Shown here one piece after another: positions 11,572 to 21,100 of a stretch of 52,822 nt of DNA. Source of the stretch: Candidatus Pelagibacter sp. (GTDB taxonomy: Bacteria > Pseudomonadota > Alphaproteobacteria > Pelagibacterales > Pelagibacteraceae). The stretch is from positions 1-52,822 of the forward strand of contig JAOHKR010000006.1 of NCBI GenBank assembly GCA_028101445.1, in the 5' to 3' direction. Within the stretch, counting starts at the first letter, position 1. Each line of letters opens with the position of its first letter. The position numbers were made by a program, and so were the translations under genes. The notes under the pieces are model-generated. The model saw nothing but the letters and a program-made list of their open reading frames with translations. It had not been told where the DNA came from and did no database searches.

Positions 11572-12743
11572 CTATCTACCTCTCCAAAAACTATGTCTAA
11601 TGACCCTAATACAGCCGGTACATCTGCTAGCATATGCCCACGGATTAAATAATCCATTGCTTGTAGGTGTGAAAAACCAGGTGCTCTTATTTTGCATCTG
11701 TAAGGTTTATTGCTTCCGTCAGATATTAAATATACACCAAACTCTCCCTTAGGTGCTTCAACTGAAGTGTAAACATCTCCTTTTGGAACTCTATAACCTT
11801 CTGTAAATAATTTAAAATGATGAATTAAAGCTTCCATCGACTCTTTGATATCGTCTTTTTTTGGAGGTGAAATTTTATTATCAATAGACTTAACAGGGCC
11901 TTTAGGTAATTTCTCTATACATTGAAGAATAATTTTTATGCTTTCTCTCATTTCTTCTATTCTACAAAGATATCTATCATAACAATCTCCATTTTTTCCA
12001 ACTGGAATTTTAAAATCTAAATTTTCATAGATTTCATAAGGCTGAGATCTTCTTAAATCCCATGGAACGCCCGAACCTCTTAGCATAACTCCTGAAAAAC
12101 TATGATCTAAAGCTTCTTGCTTTGATACAATTCCAATTTCAACATTTCTTTGTTTAAAAATACGGTTATCAGTTAGTAAACCTTCAAGATCGTCGATTAT
12201 TTTTGGGAAAGATCTGCAAAATTTTTCAATATCTTCTACAAGTTTTAAAGGAATATCTTTGTGGACACCGCCTGTTCTAAAATAATTTGCATGTAATCTT
12301 GAACCTGAAGCTCTTTCATAAAAAGTCATTAAAGTTTCTCTTTCCTCAAAACCCCATAAAGATGGAGTAAGAGCTCCAACATCTAAAGCCTGGGTTGTTA
12401 CATTTAAAATGTGACTTAAAATTCTTCCAATTTCACAAAAAATAACACGTATATATTTACCTCTTATAGGAACTTCAATATTCAATAATTTTTCAGCTGC
12501 TAAGGCAAATGCATGTTCCTGATTCATTGGTGCAACATAATCTAATCTGTCAAAATATGGTAAGGCTTGAGTGTAAGTTTTTTGCTCTATAAGTTTTTCA
12601 GTGCCTCTGTGCAGTAAACCGATATGTGGGTCTGCTTTTTCTACAACTTCTCCATCCAATTCTAATATAAGCCTTAAAACACCGTGAGCTGCGGGGTGTT
12701 GAGGTCCAAAATTTAAACTTAATGATTTAGTTTTTTTTACCAT
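11568..12743 (-). CDS. nuoD: NADH-quinone oxidoreductase subunit D
   Basis: A 391-residue subunit of the 49-kDa/hydrogenase large-subunit family that lines the quinone pocket with NuoB and NuoH. Signatures are [19 protein letters not shown] at the N-terminus, [12 protein letters not shown], and the C-terminal VFGEVDR. Length is normal for the unfused form; nuoC is a separate gene. Its start lies 17 bases inside the end of nuoC. Confidence 0.98.
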   Translation of the reverse strand: MVKKTKSLSLNFGPQHPAAHGVLRLILELDGEVVEKADPHIGLLHRGTEKLIEQKTYTQALPYFDRLDYVAPMNQEHAFALAAEKLLNIEVPIRGKYIRVIFCEIGRILSHILNVTTQALDVGALTPSLWGFEERETLMTFYERASGSRLHANYFRTGGVHKDIPLKLVEDIEKFCRSFPKIIDDLEGLLTDNRIFKQRNVEIGIVSKQEALDHSFSGVMLRGSGVPWDLRRSQPYEIYENLDFKIPVGKNGDCYDRYLCRIEEMRESIKIILQCIEKLPKGPVKSIDNKISPPKKDDIKESMEALIHHFKLFTEGYRVPKGDVYTSVEAPKGEFGVYLISDGSNKPYRCKIRAPGFSHLQAMDYLIRGHMLADVPAVLGSLDIVFGEVDR

Positions 12744-13344
12744 CTTTATCAGTTTTTTTTATTTCCTTCATATAGTTTGTGCCTTCCCAAGGACTTTCAA
12801 AATCAAAATTTCTATAATTTTGTTCAAGCTTTACTGGCTCATAAATAACTTTTTTATCTTTTTCACTGTATCTAACTTCATTAAATCCCGTTAATGGAAA
12901 ATCTTTTCTTAGTGGATGGCCTTTAAAACCATAATCAGTCAGGATTCTTCTTAAGTCAGGATGGTTCTTAAATTTAATTCCATACATATCAAACACCTCT
13001 CTTTCCATCCAATTAGCAGAAGGGAAAATTTTTGTTATAGAATTTATTGTTTGTGATAATTGAAATTTTATTAAAAGTTTAATTCTTGTATTGTGTTCAT
13101 GTGATAAAAATAAATAAACTAATTCAAATCTTTTTTCATCCTCTGGATAATCTACACCTGCAATATCTATAAGCTGTCTAAATTTGCATTTTTCATTTAA
13201 TTTTAAAAATTGAACTACATCTATTAAATCTTTTTCGTAAGTTTCAATCAAAAGTTCGTTATACTTAATTGTTGAATCTTTAATTTTACTAGACAGCTCT
13301 GAATTGATTGTTTTCTCAATTGTTTGAAGTTTATTTAAGATCAT
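12727..13344 (-). CDS. nuoC: NADH-quinone oxidoreductase subunit C
   Basis: A 205-residue 30-kDa-type subunit. The family signature is [20 protein letters not shown] followed by [19 protein letters not shown]. The C-terminal part ([21 protein letters not shown]) matches alphaproteobacterial NuoC. It is a peripheral-arm scaffold protein without cofactor. The start is one base after the nuoB stop. Confidence 0.97.
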   Translation of the reverse strand: MILNKLQTIEKTINSELSSKIKDSTIKYNELLIETYEKDLIDVVQFLKLNEKCKFRQLIDIAGVDYPEDEKRFELVYLFLSHEHNTRIKLLIKFQLSQTINSITKIFPSANWMEREVFDMYGIKFKNHPDLRRILTDYGFKGHPLRKDFPLTGFNEVRYSEKDKKVIYEPVKLEQNYRNFDFESPWEGTNYMKEIKKTDKDGKKN

Positions 13345-13345
13345 T

Positions 13346-13882
13346 TTATCTTTCTAACGACCCTTCTCTTCTAATTTTTTTTTGTAATTGTAAAATTCCA
13401 TAGAGCAAAGCTTCTGCTGAGGGTGGGCAGCCTGGAATATAAATATCGACTGGAACGATTTTATCACATCCTCTAACAACAGAATAAGAATAGTGATAGT
13501 AGCCACCACCATTAGCACAGCTTCCCATAGATACAACATATCTAGGTTCAGGCATTTGATCATAAACTTTTCTAAGAGCTGGAGCCATTTTATTAGTCAA
13601 GGTTCCAGCAACTATCATCACATCTGATTGTCTTGGTGAGGCTCTCGGGGCCGCACCAAATCTTTCAAGGTCATATCTTGGCATGGAGGTTTGCATCATC
13701 TCCACTGCACAGCAAGCAAGACCAAAAGTCATCCAATGTAAAGATCCTGTTCTAGCCCAATTAATCAAATTATCGGTCGACGTTGTAATAAAACCTTTTT
13801 CTGCAAAATCTTTTGCTAAATCTTTAAATTCCTCAGGAATTTCTTTTTGTTTTTTTTCAAGAGTATCTAATTTTATTCCCAT
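13346..13882 (-). CDS. nuoB: NADH-quinone oxidoreductase subunit B (cluster N2)
   Basis: A 178-residue subunit that carries cluster N2, the electron donor to quinone. The unusual adjacent cysteines are in [12 protein letters not shown], with the other ligands in [12 protein letters not shown] and [15 protein letters not shown] choose the start at 13882 ([11 protein letters not shown]) because a strong Shine-Dalgarno sequence, AAAGGAG, lies 7 bases upstream. An in-frame ATG at 13903 would put that site inside the gene. The start overlaps the end of nuoA by 10 bases. Confidence 0.97.
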   Translation of the reverse strand: MGIKLDTLEKKQKEIPEEFKDLAKDFAEKGFITTSTDNLINWARTGSLHWMTFGLACCAVEMMQTSMPRYDLERFGAAPRASPRQSDVMIVAGTLTNKMAPALRKVYDQMPEPRYVVSMGSCANGGGYYHYSYSVVRGCDKIVPVDIYIPGCPPSAEALLYGILQLQKKIRREGSLER

Positions 13883-14256
13883 TCTAGCGCTCCTTTTTTC
13901 CATTCATAAATGAAACCAATTGTTAATACTCCTAGAAAAAACATCATAGACCAAAAACCTAGGGCTCCTATCCCGCCTAATGATATTGCCCAAGGAAATA
14001 AAAATGCAATTTCTAAATCAAATATAATAAAAAGTATCGCCACTAAATAAAATCTTACATCAAATTCCATTCTTGAGTCGTCAAAAGGTTCAAATCCACA
14101 TTCATAGGCAGATAATTTTTCTGGGTCTGGGTTAGAAGGAGATGCTAAAAAATTAGCAACAATAAAACCTATGCTTAAAAACAAAGCTATAAATAAAAAA
14201 ATTAAAATTGATAGGTACTCGGATAAAAAGTTATAAATCATTTTTTTAATTAACAT
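13873..14256 (-). CDS. nuoA: NADH-quinone oxidoreductase subunit A
   Basis: A 127-residue membrane protein with three helices and the first gene of the nuo operon. Signatures are [24 protein letters not shown] (conserved cysteine loop near the quinone site) and [15 protein letters not shown]. The chosen ATG at 14256 is preceded by AAGG at short spacing. A second ATG five codons later is possible but has no ribosome-binding site. Confidence 0.95.
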   Translation of the reverse strand: MLIKKMIYNFLSEYLSILIFLFIALFLSIGFIVANFLASPSNPDPEKLSAYECGFEPFDDSRMEFDVRFYLVAILFIIFDLEIAFLFPWAISLGGIGALGFWSMMFFLGVLTIGFIYEWKKGALEWE

Positions 14257-14373
14257 CTACCTTAATACCTAATGGTTTAAGGATTCTTACATTAATACTC
14301 ATTGTTTATAGCATCTAAGATTTAAGTGTACAGGACAGAAAGAAGCATTTTGTTGATCAAAAAATGTTTATTT

Positions 14374-14402
14374 ATAATGTTCTAGATGAAAGTGATTATC
14401 AA
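14374..14402 (-). promoter_or_regulatory. Possible promoter for the nuo operon
   Basis: On the minus strand TTGATA (14402-14397) is followed after 17 bases by CATTAT (14379-14374), matching the -35 and -10 consensus at 5/6 and 4/6. It lies in the 150-base gap between tRNA-Asp and nuoA and would give a leader of about 110 bases. In such AT-rich DNA weak matches are common. Read-through from the tRNA promoter is the alternative. Confidence 0.3.
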
Positions 14403-14406
14403 ATAG

Positions 14407-14483
14407 TGGCGGGAGTGAAGGGACTCGAACCCTCGACCTATCGCGTGACAGGCGATCGCTCTAACCAACTGAGCTACACCCCC
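14407..14483 (-). tRNA. tRNA-Asp (anticodon GTC)
   Basis: A complete 77-base cloverleaf with encoded CCA. The acceptor GGGGGTG pairs with CACTCCC (one G-T wobble). The D arm has GCTCAGTTGGTTAGAGC. The anticodon stem ATCGC/GCGAT closes the loop CTGTCAC with anticodon GTC, and the T arm has GGTTCGAGTCC. It is followed by nuoA and preceded by tRNA-Val. The pair upstream of nuoA is a conserved alphaproteobacterial arrangement. Confidence 0.97.
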
Positions 14484-14489
14484 ACTAAA

Positions 14490-14565
14490 TGGTGGGTGGT
14501 AAAGGACTCGAACCTATGACCCTCTCGGTGTAAACGAGATGCTCTACCAACTGAGCTAACCACCC
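14490..14565 (-). tRNA. tRNA-Val (anticodon TAC)
   Basis: A complete 76-base cloverleaf with encoded CCA. The acceptor GGGTGGT pairs perfectly with ACCACCC. The anticodon stem TCTCG/CGAGA closes the loop TTTACAC with anticodon TAC, which reads GTA and, if modified, other valine codons. The T arm has GGTTCGAGTCC. It lies six bases upstream of tRNA-Asp, so the two are surely one transcript. Confidence 0.97.
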
Positions 14566-14597
14566 TATTAATTAAAAACGAGATATACAATAAAAAC

Positions 14598-14603
14598 ATT
14601 ATA
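14598..14603 (-). promoter_or_regulatory. Possible -10 element for the tRNA-Val/tRNA-Asp transcript
   Basis: A perfect TATAAT on the minus strand about 32 bases before the mature tRNA-Val 5' end, the right distance for a short leader. No good -35 hexamer is visible 16-18 bases upstream, only an A/T run. It may drive the tRNAs and read on into nuo. Confidence 0.35.
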
Positions 14604-14664
14604 AAGTAAAAAAGTATTTAATTTTTTAGTTTATTTAGATAAATACAAGTAATATTGATTATTT

Positions 14665-15171
14665 ATGATTATAAATTGTAAAGCTTGTGAGAAAAAGTTT
14701 GTTGTTCCTGACCAGGCTATTCCTGCTAAAGGTAGGCTTGTTCAGTGCAGTTCATGCGGTAATAAATGGGAGCAGTTCCCACTTACAAATAAGATTAACA
14801 AAATTTCTTTAGATCAAAAAATTAAAACAAAAAAGGTTCAAAAAAAAAGAATAATAAAAAAAAGTAATAAAAAGAATAATACAAAAGAAGTAAGTTTATA
14901 TTCTCCAGAATATCTAGAGAAAAAACATGGTATTTCACTTAAAAGTGAAAAATCAAATCACGATAATTTAAAAGATAAAAATATCTCCTTTGGTTTTTAC
15001 AACGCTTTAATTCTATTTATTGTTATCACTATAGCTGGAGCAAAGGCATTACATTTTTTTCAAGATATTTTAGTTGAAAAAGCACCATTTACAGAATTTT
15101 ATTTAAATTATTTTTTTGAAAGCATAAGAAATATTTTTGAAATTTGGAAAAATCTAATTGCTAATTATTAG
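14665..15171 (+). CDS. MJ0042-type zinc-ribbon, single-pass membrane protein
   Basis: A 168-residue protein. The N-terminus is a zinc ribbon of the MJ0042 family, CKAC at residues 5-8 and CSSC at 28-31, with the family pattern ending in CGNKW. A lysine-rich linker (about 51-75) and one hydrophobic helix (about 110-130) follow, then a short amphipathic tail. In alphaproteobacteria such proteins are of unknown or poorly defined function, often envelope-associated. The ribbon would face the cytoplasm. The gene is read toward, and overlaps by 11 bases, the fusion enzyme on the other strand. Confidence 0.85.
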   Translation: MIINCKACEKKFVVPDQAIPAKGRLVQCSSCGNKWEQFPLTNKINKISLDQKIKTKKVQKKRIIKKSNKKNNTKEVSLYSPEYLEKKHGISLKSEKSNHDNLKDKNISFGFYNALILFIVITIAGAKALHFFQDILVEKAPFTEFYLNYFFESIRNIFEIWKNLIANY

Positions 15172-17713
15172 TCTCTAATTCTTTAATATTTACAAAATTA
15201 TTAGACAATTCAACATTATTTTTTTTTATATCCTTAAAAAAGTTCCAAGCTAATACTAAAAGTGTATTATTTTTATTTACGATTTTTGATTTATTCTTAA
15301 TTGGTATTTTGACACCAGGTATAAATTTATTATGTTTTAACTTATTATCTTCAATTATAAAGTCTATTTCTTTAGAAATTCCAAAAAAATTTAATGCTGT
15401 GGTGGCTTTTGCTGGTGCCCCATATCCTATAATAGTTTTATTACTTTCTTTTAATTTTTTTATATTTTTAATAACATTTTCTCTAATTTTGTAAACTTTT
15501 TTTCCAAATTCTTGATATGTTTTATATTTTTTTATTCCAAATTTTTCTTCATCCCCAAGCATCTTTTTAACGCTAGAATCAATTTTTACCTTTTTACCTT
15601 TTTTGACGTAAATTCTTAAAGAACCACCATGTGTATCAATTTTTTCAGCTCTATATATTTTACCCTGAAACTGTTTAAAAAAGTTTAACAAAGAGGTTAA
15701 TGACCAATAATTATAATGTTCATGATATATATTATCGAAAGTTAAATCATTCAAAGTATTCATTAAATATTGTACTTCGATAATTATTGTTCCTTTTTTT
15801 CCCAATAAGCTAAACATACACTTTGCCATTTCTTTTAGTTTATCTGAATGAGCAAATACATTTGAAGCTAAAATTAAATCAGCATTTTTTTTAATTTTTT
15901 TTAAGTTTTTTATCTCTAAAAAACCATTAAAAGTTTTAATTTTATTTTTATTAGCAAGTTTTGCCAAATTTTTGGCAGGCTCAATACCTAATATATTTTT
16001 AAACCCTAAGTCCAAAAAAGGCTTTAAAGCAACACCATCATTGCTTCCAATATCAATAATATAAGTTTTATTTTTATTTAACTTTAGTTCTTTGGTGTAT
16101 TTTTTTGCAGAATTAACAAAATGATTTCTGAAAACTTTCGAAGTTGAAGATGTATAAAGGTAATTAGAAAACATTTTTTTTGGATCAACTGATACTGATA
16201 ATTGACAGTTATGACATTTACTGCAGTAATTCATTTCTAATGGATATAGTTCACATTTTTCGTTTTGTTTTTTAAGTAAGTTATTTGCTAGAGGCTGATA
16301 TCCTAATGAAACTACTCTTTTAAGATCTGTGTTTCCGCACGATCTACAATCAAATTTATAACACTCCATTAATAAATTTTTTTCTTTTTCATCGACAAAC
16401 ACATGTCGAACTGTATGTGTTATCCCATAATTTTCATGATCTCTTTCACCTCTTACAAGATTTAAAAATGTTGTATCTTTTGTAAAAACCATCGTGTGCG
16501 CCACATTAGGTTTTATTATTGAAAGTTGTCCGGCATTTACAACTTGAGTAATTTTAGGAGCCATTGGATTTATTATGTCTTGAAATATTTCAATGATTTG
16601 ACCCTTAGTAAATAAGCATTTTTGTTCTTGTTGCGGGTGATAGTGGTTAGCTCTGATAGTTCCTTTTTTTGAATCAATCATACCAATTAAATTTATGGGC
16701 TCTGTTAACTCATGGTTACTTATAACACCTCTATTATCTCTAAATAAATTATTTCCGTCTCTAACATGTTCTAGGTCTTTTATGAGATTTTGTTTAGACC
16801 ATTTTTGTATCATTTCTTTAATATTTTGATCAAGATTATAAAGAAAATTAAAACCTGTACCTAATAATTTTTTATTGGACAAAGAAAATCCTAAGTTAGG
16901 AACTTCATCATTTGTTTCTTTTAGTATTATTTTTGGATTATGTTTTTTGCAGACTTCTGCAACTTCTTTAACCGAAAGAGTATCTTTTGTTAAGTTAAAT
17001 ATTTCTGAACTAATATTATTTTTTTCCTCCATGAATTTAAAACATCTGGCTACATCTATTAATGGAACTAAACTCTTAATTTGTCTACCGCCTGCAAATA
17101 GCTTTAAAGTTCCATTTTGCGAAGCAATTTTTGAGAATAAATTTGGCATTATATCTATTCGCATTGAGTCAGTTGAGTACCCATATACAGAACCTAATCT
17201 TAAAATTACATAATTTTTTCCAGATTTCTTTAATTGGTTTTCATTTATTGCTTTTGATGATGAATAAGATAATACAGGTTTTAGTTGTTCGTCTTCCATG
17301 ATATTTGTTTTAACTTCATTAATTCCCTCATAAACAACATGAGTTGATGGAAAAATAATTTTACATTTATCGCTTATAGACTCTAAAATATTTTGAGTAC
17401 CTCTTTCACCAACCTCAATAATTTTTTCATCTTGAGCTTTTGATGCTTCGCTTTGTGTTCTTGGTACATCTGTTACTCCAGCCAAATGGTGAACTACATC
17501 CGCATTTTCACAATATTTTTGTACAAGTTCTTTATCTAAAATATCACCTTGAATAAATTCCATATTCCAGTTGCGAATTTGATTTACTCTTTCTGATATA
17601 AACCTATTGTCTATTACAATAATTTCATGGTGCCAGCTTACACCCGAATATAATTTACATAGCTCGGTTCCAATGTAACCTAAACCGCCTGTAATAATGA
17701 TTTTTTTTTTCAT
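15161..17713 (-). CDS. Three-domain sugar-modifying fusion: SDR epimerase/dehydratase, WxcM-like cupin, C-methyltransferase
   Basis: An 850-residue protein in three parts. Residues 1-310 are an extended SDR: GGLGYIG at 9-15 binds NAD, and Y150-x3-K154 is the catalytic pair. Residues about 315-450 resemble the WxcM/FdtA-type cupins that isomerise or bind nucleotide sugars, with the histidine motif ANHYHPQQEQK. Residues about 453-850 look like a TylCIII/NovU-type sugar C-methyltransferase: zinc cysteines C456, C459, C497, C500 and perhaps C503; SAM motif DIGSNDG at 554-560; EHYNYWS; and a C-terminal GYGAPAKATT segment. The likely role is making a branched nucleotide sugar for surface glycan. 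The exact substrate cannot be told. The next gene, divergent, is a glycosyltransferase. Confidence 0.85.
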   Translation of the reverse strand: MKKKIIITGGLGYIGTELCKLYSGVSWHHEIIVIDNRFISERVNQIRNWNMEFIQGDILDKELVQKYCENADVVHHLAGVTDVPRTQSEASKAQDEKIIEVGERGTQNILESISDKCKIIFPSTHVVYEGINEVKTNIMEDEQLKPVLSYSSSKAINENQLKKSGKNYVILRLGSVYGYSTDSMRIDIMPNLFSKIASQNGTLKLFAGGRQIKSLVPLIDVARCFKFMEEKNNISSEIFNLTKDTLSVKEVAEVCKKHNPKIILKETNDEVPNLGFSLSNKKLLGTGFNFLYNLDQNIKEMIQKWSKQNLIKDLEHVRDGNNLFRDNRGVISNHELTEPINLIGMIDSKKGTIRANHYHPQQEQKCLFTKGQIIEIFQDIINPMAPKITQVVNAGQLSIIKPNVAHTMVFTKDTTFLNLVRGERDHENYGITHTVRHVFVDEKEKNLLMECYKFDCRSCGNTDLKRVVSLGYQPLANNLLKKQNEKCELYPLEMNYCSKCHNCQLSVSVDPKKMFSNYLYTSSTSKVFRNHFVNSAKKYTKELKLNKNKTYIIDIGSNDGVALKPFLDLGFKNILGIEPAKNLAKLANKNKIKTFNGFLEIKNLKKIKKNADLILASNVFAHSDKLKEMAKCMFSLLGKKGTIIIEVQYLMNTLNDLTFDNIYHEHYNYWSLTSLLNFFKQFQGKIYRAEKIDTHGGSLRIYVKKGKKVKIDSSVKKMLGDEEKFGIKKYKTYQEFGKKVYKIRENVIKNIKKLKESNKTIIGYGAPAKATTALNFFGISKEIDFIIEDNKLKHNKFIPGVKIPIKNKSKIVNKNNTLLVLAWNFFKDIKKNNVELSNNFVNIKELETNN

Positions 17714-17765
17714 AGAAATTTTATAAATATTTACTTATATTATTTTTTATTATAACTCAAATGAC

Positions 17766-18656
17766 ATGAATATATATGATTGCTTCATGTATTTTGATGA
17801 GGATTTACTTCTAGACTTACGATTAAATACTCTTGATAAATATGTGAAAAAGTTCGTTATTACAGAAGCAACTTACACCCATAATGGTAACAAAAAAGAA
17901 TTGAAGTTTGACATCAGCAAATTTAAAAAGTTTAAAGATAAAATATCTTACCATGTGGTAGATGAGCAGCCCAAAAATATTTTGAGATTGATAGATGGAG
18001 AGTCAAAAGAAAAAAGAGGTGAAAAGTTAATATTAAATGGAATGGCTAGAGACTATTTTCAAAGAGAAAATTTAATAAAAGGTTTAAGTGGTATTTTAGA
18101 TGATGATATCGTATTAATTAGTGATTTAGATGAAATTCCAAACTTACAGAATTTAAATTTATTTGAAATTAAAAATAATACTTATATTTTTGAACAAGCA
18201 ATTTTTTATTATAAATTAAATTTGATTTATGATGATTTTGTTTGGCAGGGAACACGCGGCACAAAATATAAAAACTTCATATCTCCGCAATGGTTAAGAA
18301 ATATAAAAGGAAAAAATTATCCTAAATGGAGATTGGATACCTTTTTTTCAAAAAAGAAATATTCTAATCTTGTATTTATAAAAAACGGAGGTTGGCATTT
18401 TACTTGCTTAAAAACTCCGGAACAGTTGCAAAAAAAATTACTAAATTTTGCTCATCATTATGAATTTGAAGAAAGTGGTTTAAAATTGGATGATATAAAA
18501 AAAATAATTAGAGAGAAAAGAATAATTTACGATTATAAAGCTGATCAAAAAGAGTACAAATGGTCTGGTAAATCTACTTTAAAAAAAGCAGATACAATAG
18601 TTTTACCTCCATATGTTGCTTCAAATTTAGATATTTTTAAAAATTGGTTAGATTAA
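17766..18656 (+). CDS. GT17-like glycosyltransferase
   Basis: A 296-residue protein resembling family GT17 (beta-1,4-N-acetylglucosaminyltransferase-like). Key signs are the N-terminal MNIYDCFMYFDEDLLLDLRL, a family start, the acidic nucleotide-binding motif ISDLDEIPN (about 118-126) and GGWHFT near residue 208. There is no signal peptide or membrane helix, so it is cytosolic. It is divergent from the fusion enzyme with only 52 bases between them, suggesting a shared promoter region and a joint glycan role. The donor and acceptor sugars are unknown. Confidence 0.82.
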   Translation: MNIYDCFMYFDEDLLLDLRLNTLDKYVKKFVITEATYTHNGNKKELKFDISKFKKFKDKISYHVVDEQPKNILRLIDGESKEKRGEKLILNGMARDYFQRENLIKGLSGILDDDIVLISDLDEIPNLQNLNLFEIKNNTYIFEQAIFYYKLNLIYDDFVWQGTRGTKYKNFISPQWLRNIKGKNYPKWRLDTFFSKKKYSNLVFIKNGGWHFTCLKTPEQLQKKLLNFAHHYEFEESGLKLDDIKKIIREKRIIYDYKADQKEYKWSGKSTLKKADTIVLPPYVASNLDIFKNWLD

Positions 18657-18667
18657 TTATTTGATTG

Positions 18668-21052
18668 TTAGTGTGTACTTAATTCTTTTTTAGTTTTGTC
18701 TTTTTTAGCTATTTGATCAACCTCTACCCATTCTACTCTTTTCAAAGGCTTAACAAGAGCAACTTTAAGTACTTCGTCTACATTTTTAACGGGTATTATT
18801 TCCATAGATTCTAATATAGTTTTCGGAACTTCTACTAAATCTTTTTTATTTTCGATTGGAATTAAAACAGTTTTTATTCCCGCTCTATGTGCTGCAAGTA
18901 ATTTTTCTTTTAAACCTCCAATAGGTAACACCAAACCTCTAAGAGTGATCTCACCAGTCATGGCAACATTTTTATTAACTGCTATTTCTGTAATTGCAGA
19001 TATTATTGATGTAACCATGCCTACTCCAGCTGAAGGACCATCTTTAGGAGTTGCTCCCTCAGGCACGTGAATATGAAAATCTTTTTTATCAAAAACAGGT
19101 GGAATTATTCCGTAGTCTAAGCTTTTTGATCTTATATATGATTTAGCAGCTTTAACGGACTCTTGCATCACATCCCCTAGTTTACCTGTAATTTGCATTT
19201 TACCTTTTCCGGGCATAACAACAGATTCTATTTTTAAGATTTCCCCACCAACTTCTGTCCAAGCTAATCCTGTTACCACTCCTACTCTACTTTCTTCTTC
19301 TATTTCCCCGTAGTTAAATTTTTGAACACCAAGTAAATCCTTCAAGTCCTTTTCACCAATAGGATTGTTTACTTTCTCTTTGTTGTCAATTTTTTTTACT
19401 AATTTTCTAGCTACTTTTGAAATTTCTCTTTCAAGATTTCTAACACCAGATTCTCTAGTGTAGTGTCTAATAATCTTTCTATTTATATTTTCATCTATAG
19501 ACCACTCTTCTTTTTTCAAACCGTTGTTTTTACTTTGATTTGGAATTAAATATTTTTGTGAAATACTTACTTTCTCATCTTCAGTGTATCCGGATAATCT
19601 GATTACTTCCATTCTATCTAAGAGTGGAGGTAAAATATTCAATGTGTTAGCAGTTGTAACAAACATTACATCTGATAAATCGTAATCAACTTCTAAATAA
19701 TGATCGTTGAATTCTTTATTTTGTTCTGGATCTAATGCTTCTAATAGTGCTGATGACGGGTCACCTCTATAGTCATTTCCTACTTTGTCTATCTCATCTA
19801 ATAAAAATAAAGGATTTTTCGTCCCTGCTTTTTTCATCATCTGAATAATTTTTCCTGGTAAAGATCCGATGTAAGTTCTTCTGTGCCCTCTAATTTCAGC
19901 TTCATCTCTAATTCCGCCTAAAGAAATTCTAATAAATTTTCTATTAGTTGCTTTCGCAATAGATTTTCCTAAAGATGTTTTTCCTACACCTGGTGGACCT
20001 ACTAAGCATAGGATTGGACCTTTCATTTGCTTTATTCTTTTTTGTACAGCTAAAAATTCAATAATTCTTTCCTTAACTTTTTCTAAACCGTAATGATCTT
20101 CGTCTAAAATTTTTTGAGCATTATTTAAATCTGTGTTTATCTTAGATTTATTTGACCATGGTAATTCTGTCATCCAATCTAAATAATTTCTAACAACAGT
20201 AGCCTCTGCTGACATCGGGCTCATTGATTTTAATTTTTTTAATTCAGACAAACATTTTTCTTTAGCCAATTTTGGCATTTTGGCATCAGATATTGCTCTA
20301 GACAAAGATGTTAATTCATCTTTTCCTTCATCAATTTCACCTAATTCTTTTTGAATTGCTTTTAATTGTTCGTTTAAATAATATTCACGTTGTGTTTTTT
20401 CCATTTGGTTTTTGACTCTACCACGTATTTTTTTTTCAACTGAAAGTACACTTGTTTCTTTTTCTATAAATGTATGAATTTTTTCTAATCTTTTTTTTAA
20501 ATCAATAATCTCTAGCAATTCTTGTTTTTCAAATATTGAAATATTTAAGTTAGAAGAAATATTATTTGCTATTTGGGTCGGATCTTTAAAATTCTTTAAG
20601 TTGCCAGCTCCATCATTTAAGTCTTTTTTATTTAATATTTGTAATTTTTCAAATTTTTTAACTAATCCTGCTGCTAACTCATCAAGATCTTTTGAAATAT
20701 TTATATCTTCTATAATTTCAACTTCACATGTCAAAAAATTATTTACATTACTATTGTGTTTTAAAATTTTTACTCTCTTTTCACCTTCTACTAAAACTTT
20801 AACAGTTCCATCCGGAAGCTTTAAAAGCTGTAAAACTTTACTAAGACATCCGTATTGATAAAGATCTTTACTAGTGGGATCGTCTATTTCTGAATTTTTT
20901 TGAGAAACTAAAACTATTGACTTATCTGTTTTCATTACTTCTTGAAGAGCTTTTATAGATTTTTCTCTTCCCACGAATAGAGGCACTACCATTGATGGGA
21001 AAATCACAATATCTCTTAGTGGGAGTAAAGGTTTTAAGTATGATGCATTCAT
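18668..21052 (-). CDS. lon: ATP-dependent protease Lon
   Basis: A 794-residue LonA protease that degrades misfolded and regulatory proteins in the cytoplasm. The N-terminal substrate-binding domain starts LPLRDIVIFPSMVVPLFVGR. The AAA+ module has Walker A GPPGVGKT at 352-359 and Walker B LFLLDEID near 415. The C-terminal serine protease domain has PKDGPSAG with S674 and K717 in GGLKEKLLAAHRAG, the expected catalytic dyad. Length is normal. It follows clpX on the same strand. The glycosyltransferase converges on it with an 11-base gap. Confidence 0.98.
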   Translation of the reverse strand: MNASYLKPLLPLRDIVIFPSMVVPLFVGREKSIKALQEVMKTDKSIVLVSQKNSEIDDPTSKDLYQYGCLSKVLQLLKLPDGTVKVLVEGEKRVKILKHNSNVNNFLTCEVEIIEDINISKDLDELAAGLVKKFEKLQILNKKDLNDGAGNLKNFKDPTQIANNISSNLNISIFEKQELLEIIDLKKRLEKIHTFIEKETSVLSVEKKIRGRVKNQMEKTQREYYLNEQLKAIQKELGEIDEGKDELTSLSRAISDAKMPKLAKEKCLSELKKLKSMSPMSAEATVVRNYLDWMTELPWSNKSKINTDLNNAQKILDEDHYGLEKVKERIIEFLAVQKRIKQMKGPILCLVGPPGVGKTSLGKSIAKATNRKFIRISLGGIRDEAEIRGHRRTYIGSLPGKIIQMMKKAGTKNPLFLLDEIDKVGNDYRGDPSSALLEALDPEQNKEFNDHYLEVDYDLSDVMFVTTANTLNILPPLLDRMEVIRLSGYTEDEKVSISQKYLIPNQSKNNGLKKEEWSIDENINRKIIRHYTRESGVRNLEREISKVARKLVKKIDNKEKVNNPIGEKDLKDLLGVQKFNYGEIEEESRVGVVTGLAWTEVGGEILKIESVVMPGKGKMQITGKLGDVMQESVKAAKSYIRSKSLDYGIIPPVFDKKDFHIHVPEGATPKDGPSAGVGMVTSIISAITEIAVNKNVAMTGEITLRGLVLPIGGLKEKLLAAHRAGIKTVLIPIENKKDLVEVPKTILESMEIIPVKNVDEVLKVALVKPLKRVEWVEVDQIAKKDKTKKELSTH

Positions 21053-21100
21053 ACCTTTAATATGGCAATTAATACATTAATATCAAGAAACAAATTTAAC

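Noticed and set aside
14407..18656. Integration of the glycan genes at tRNA-Val or tRNA-Asp by a tRNA-specific integrase
   Set aside because: The new genes lie at the 5' side of tRNA-Val, there is no integrase, and I saw no repeated tRNA 3' end that would mark an attachment site.
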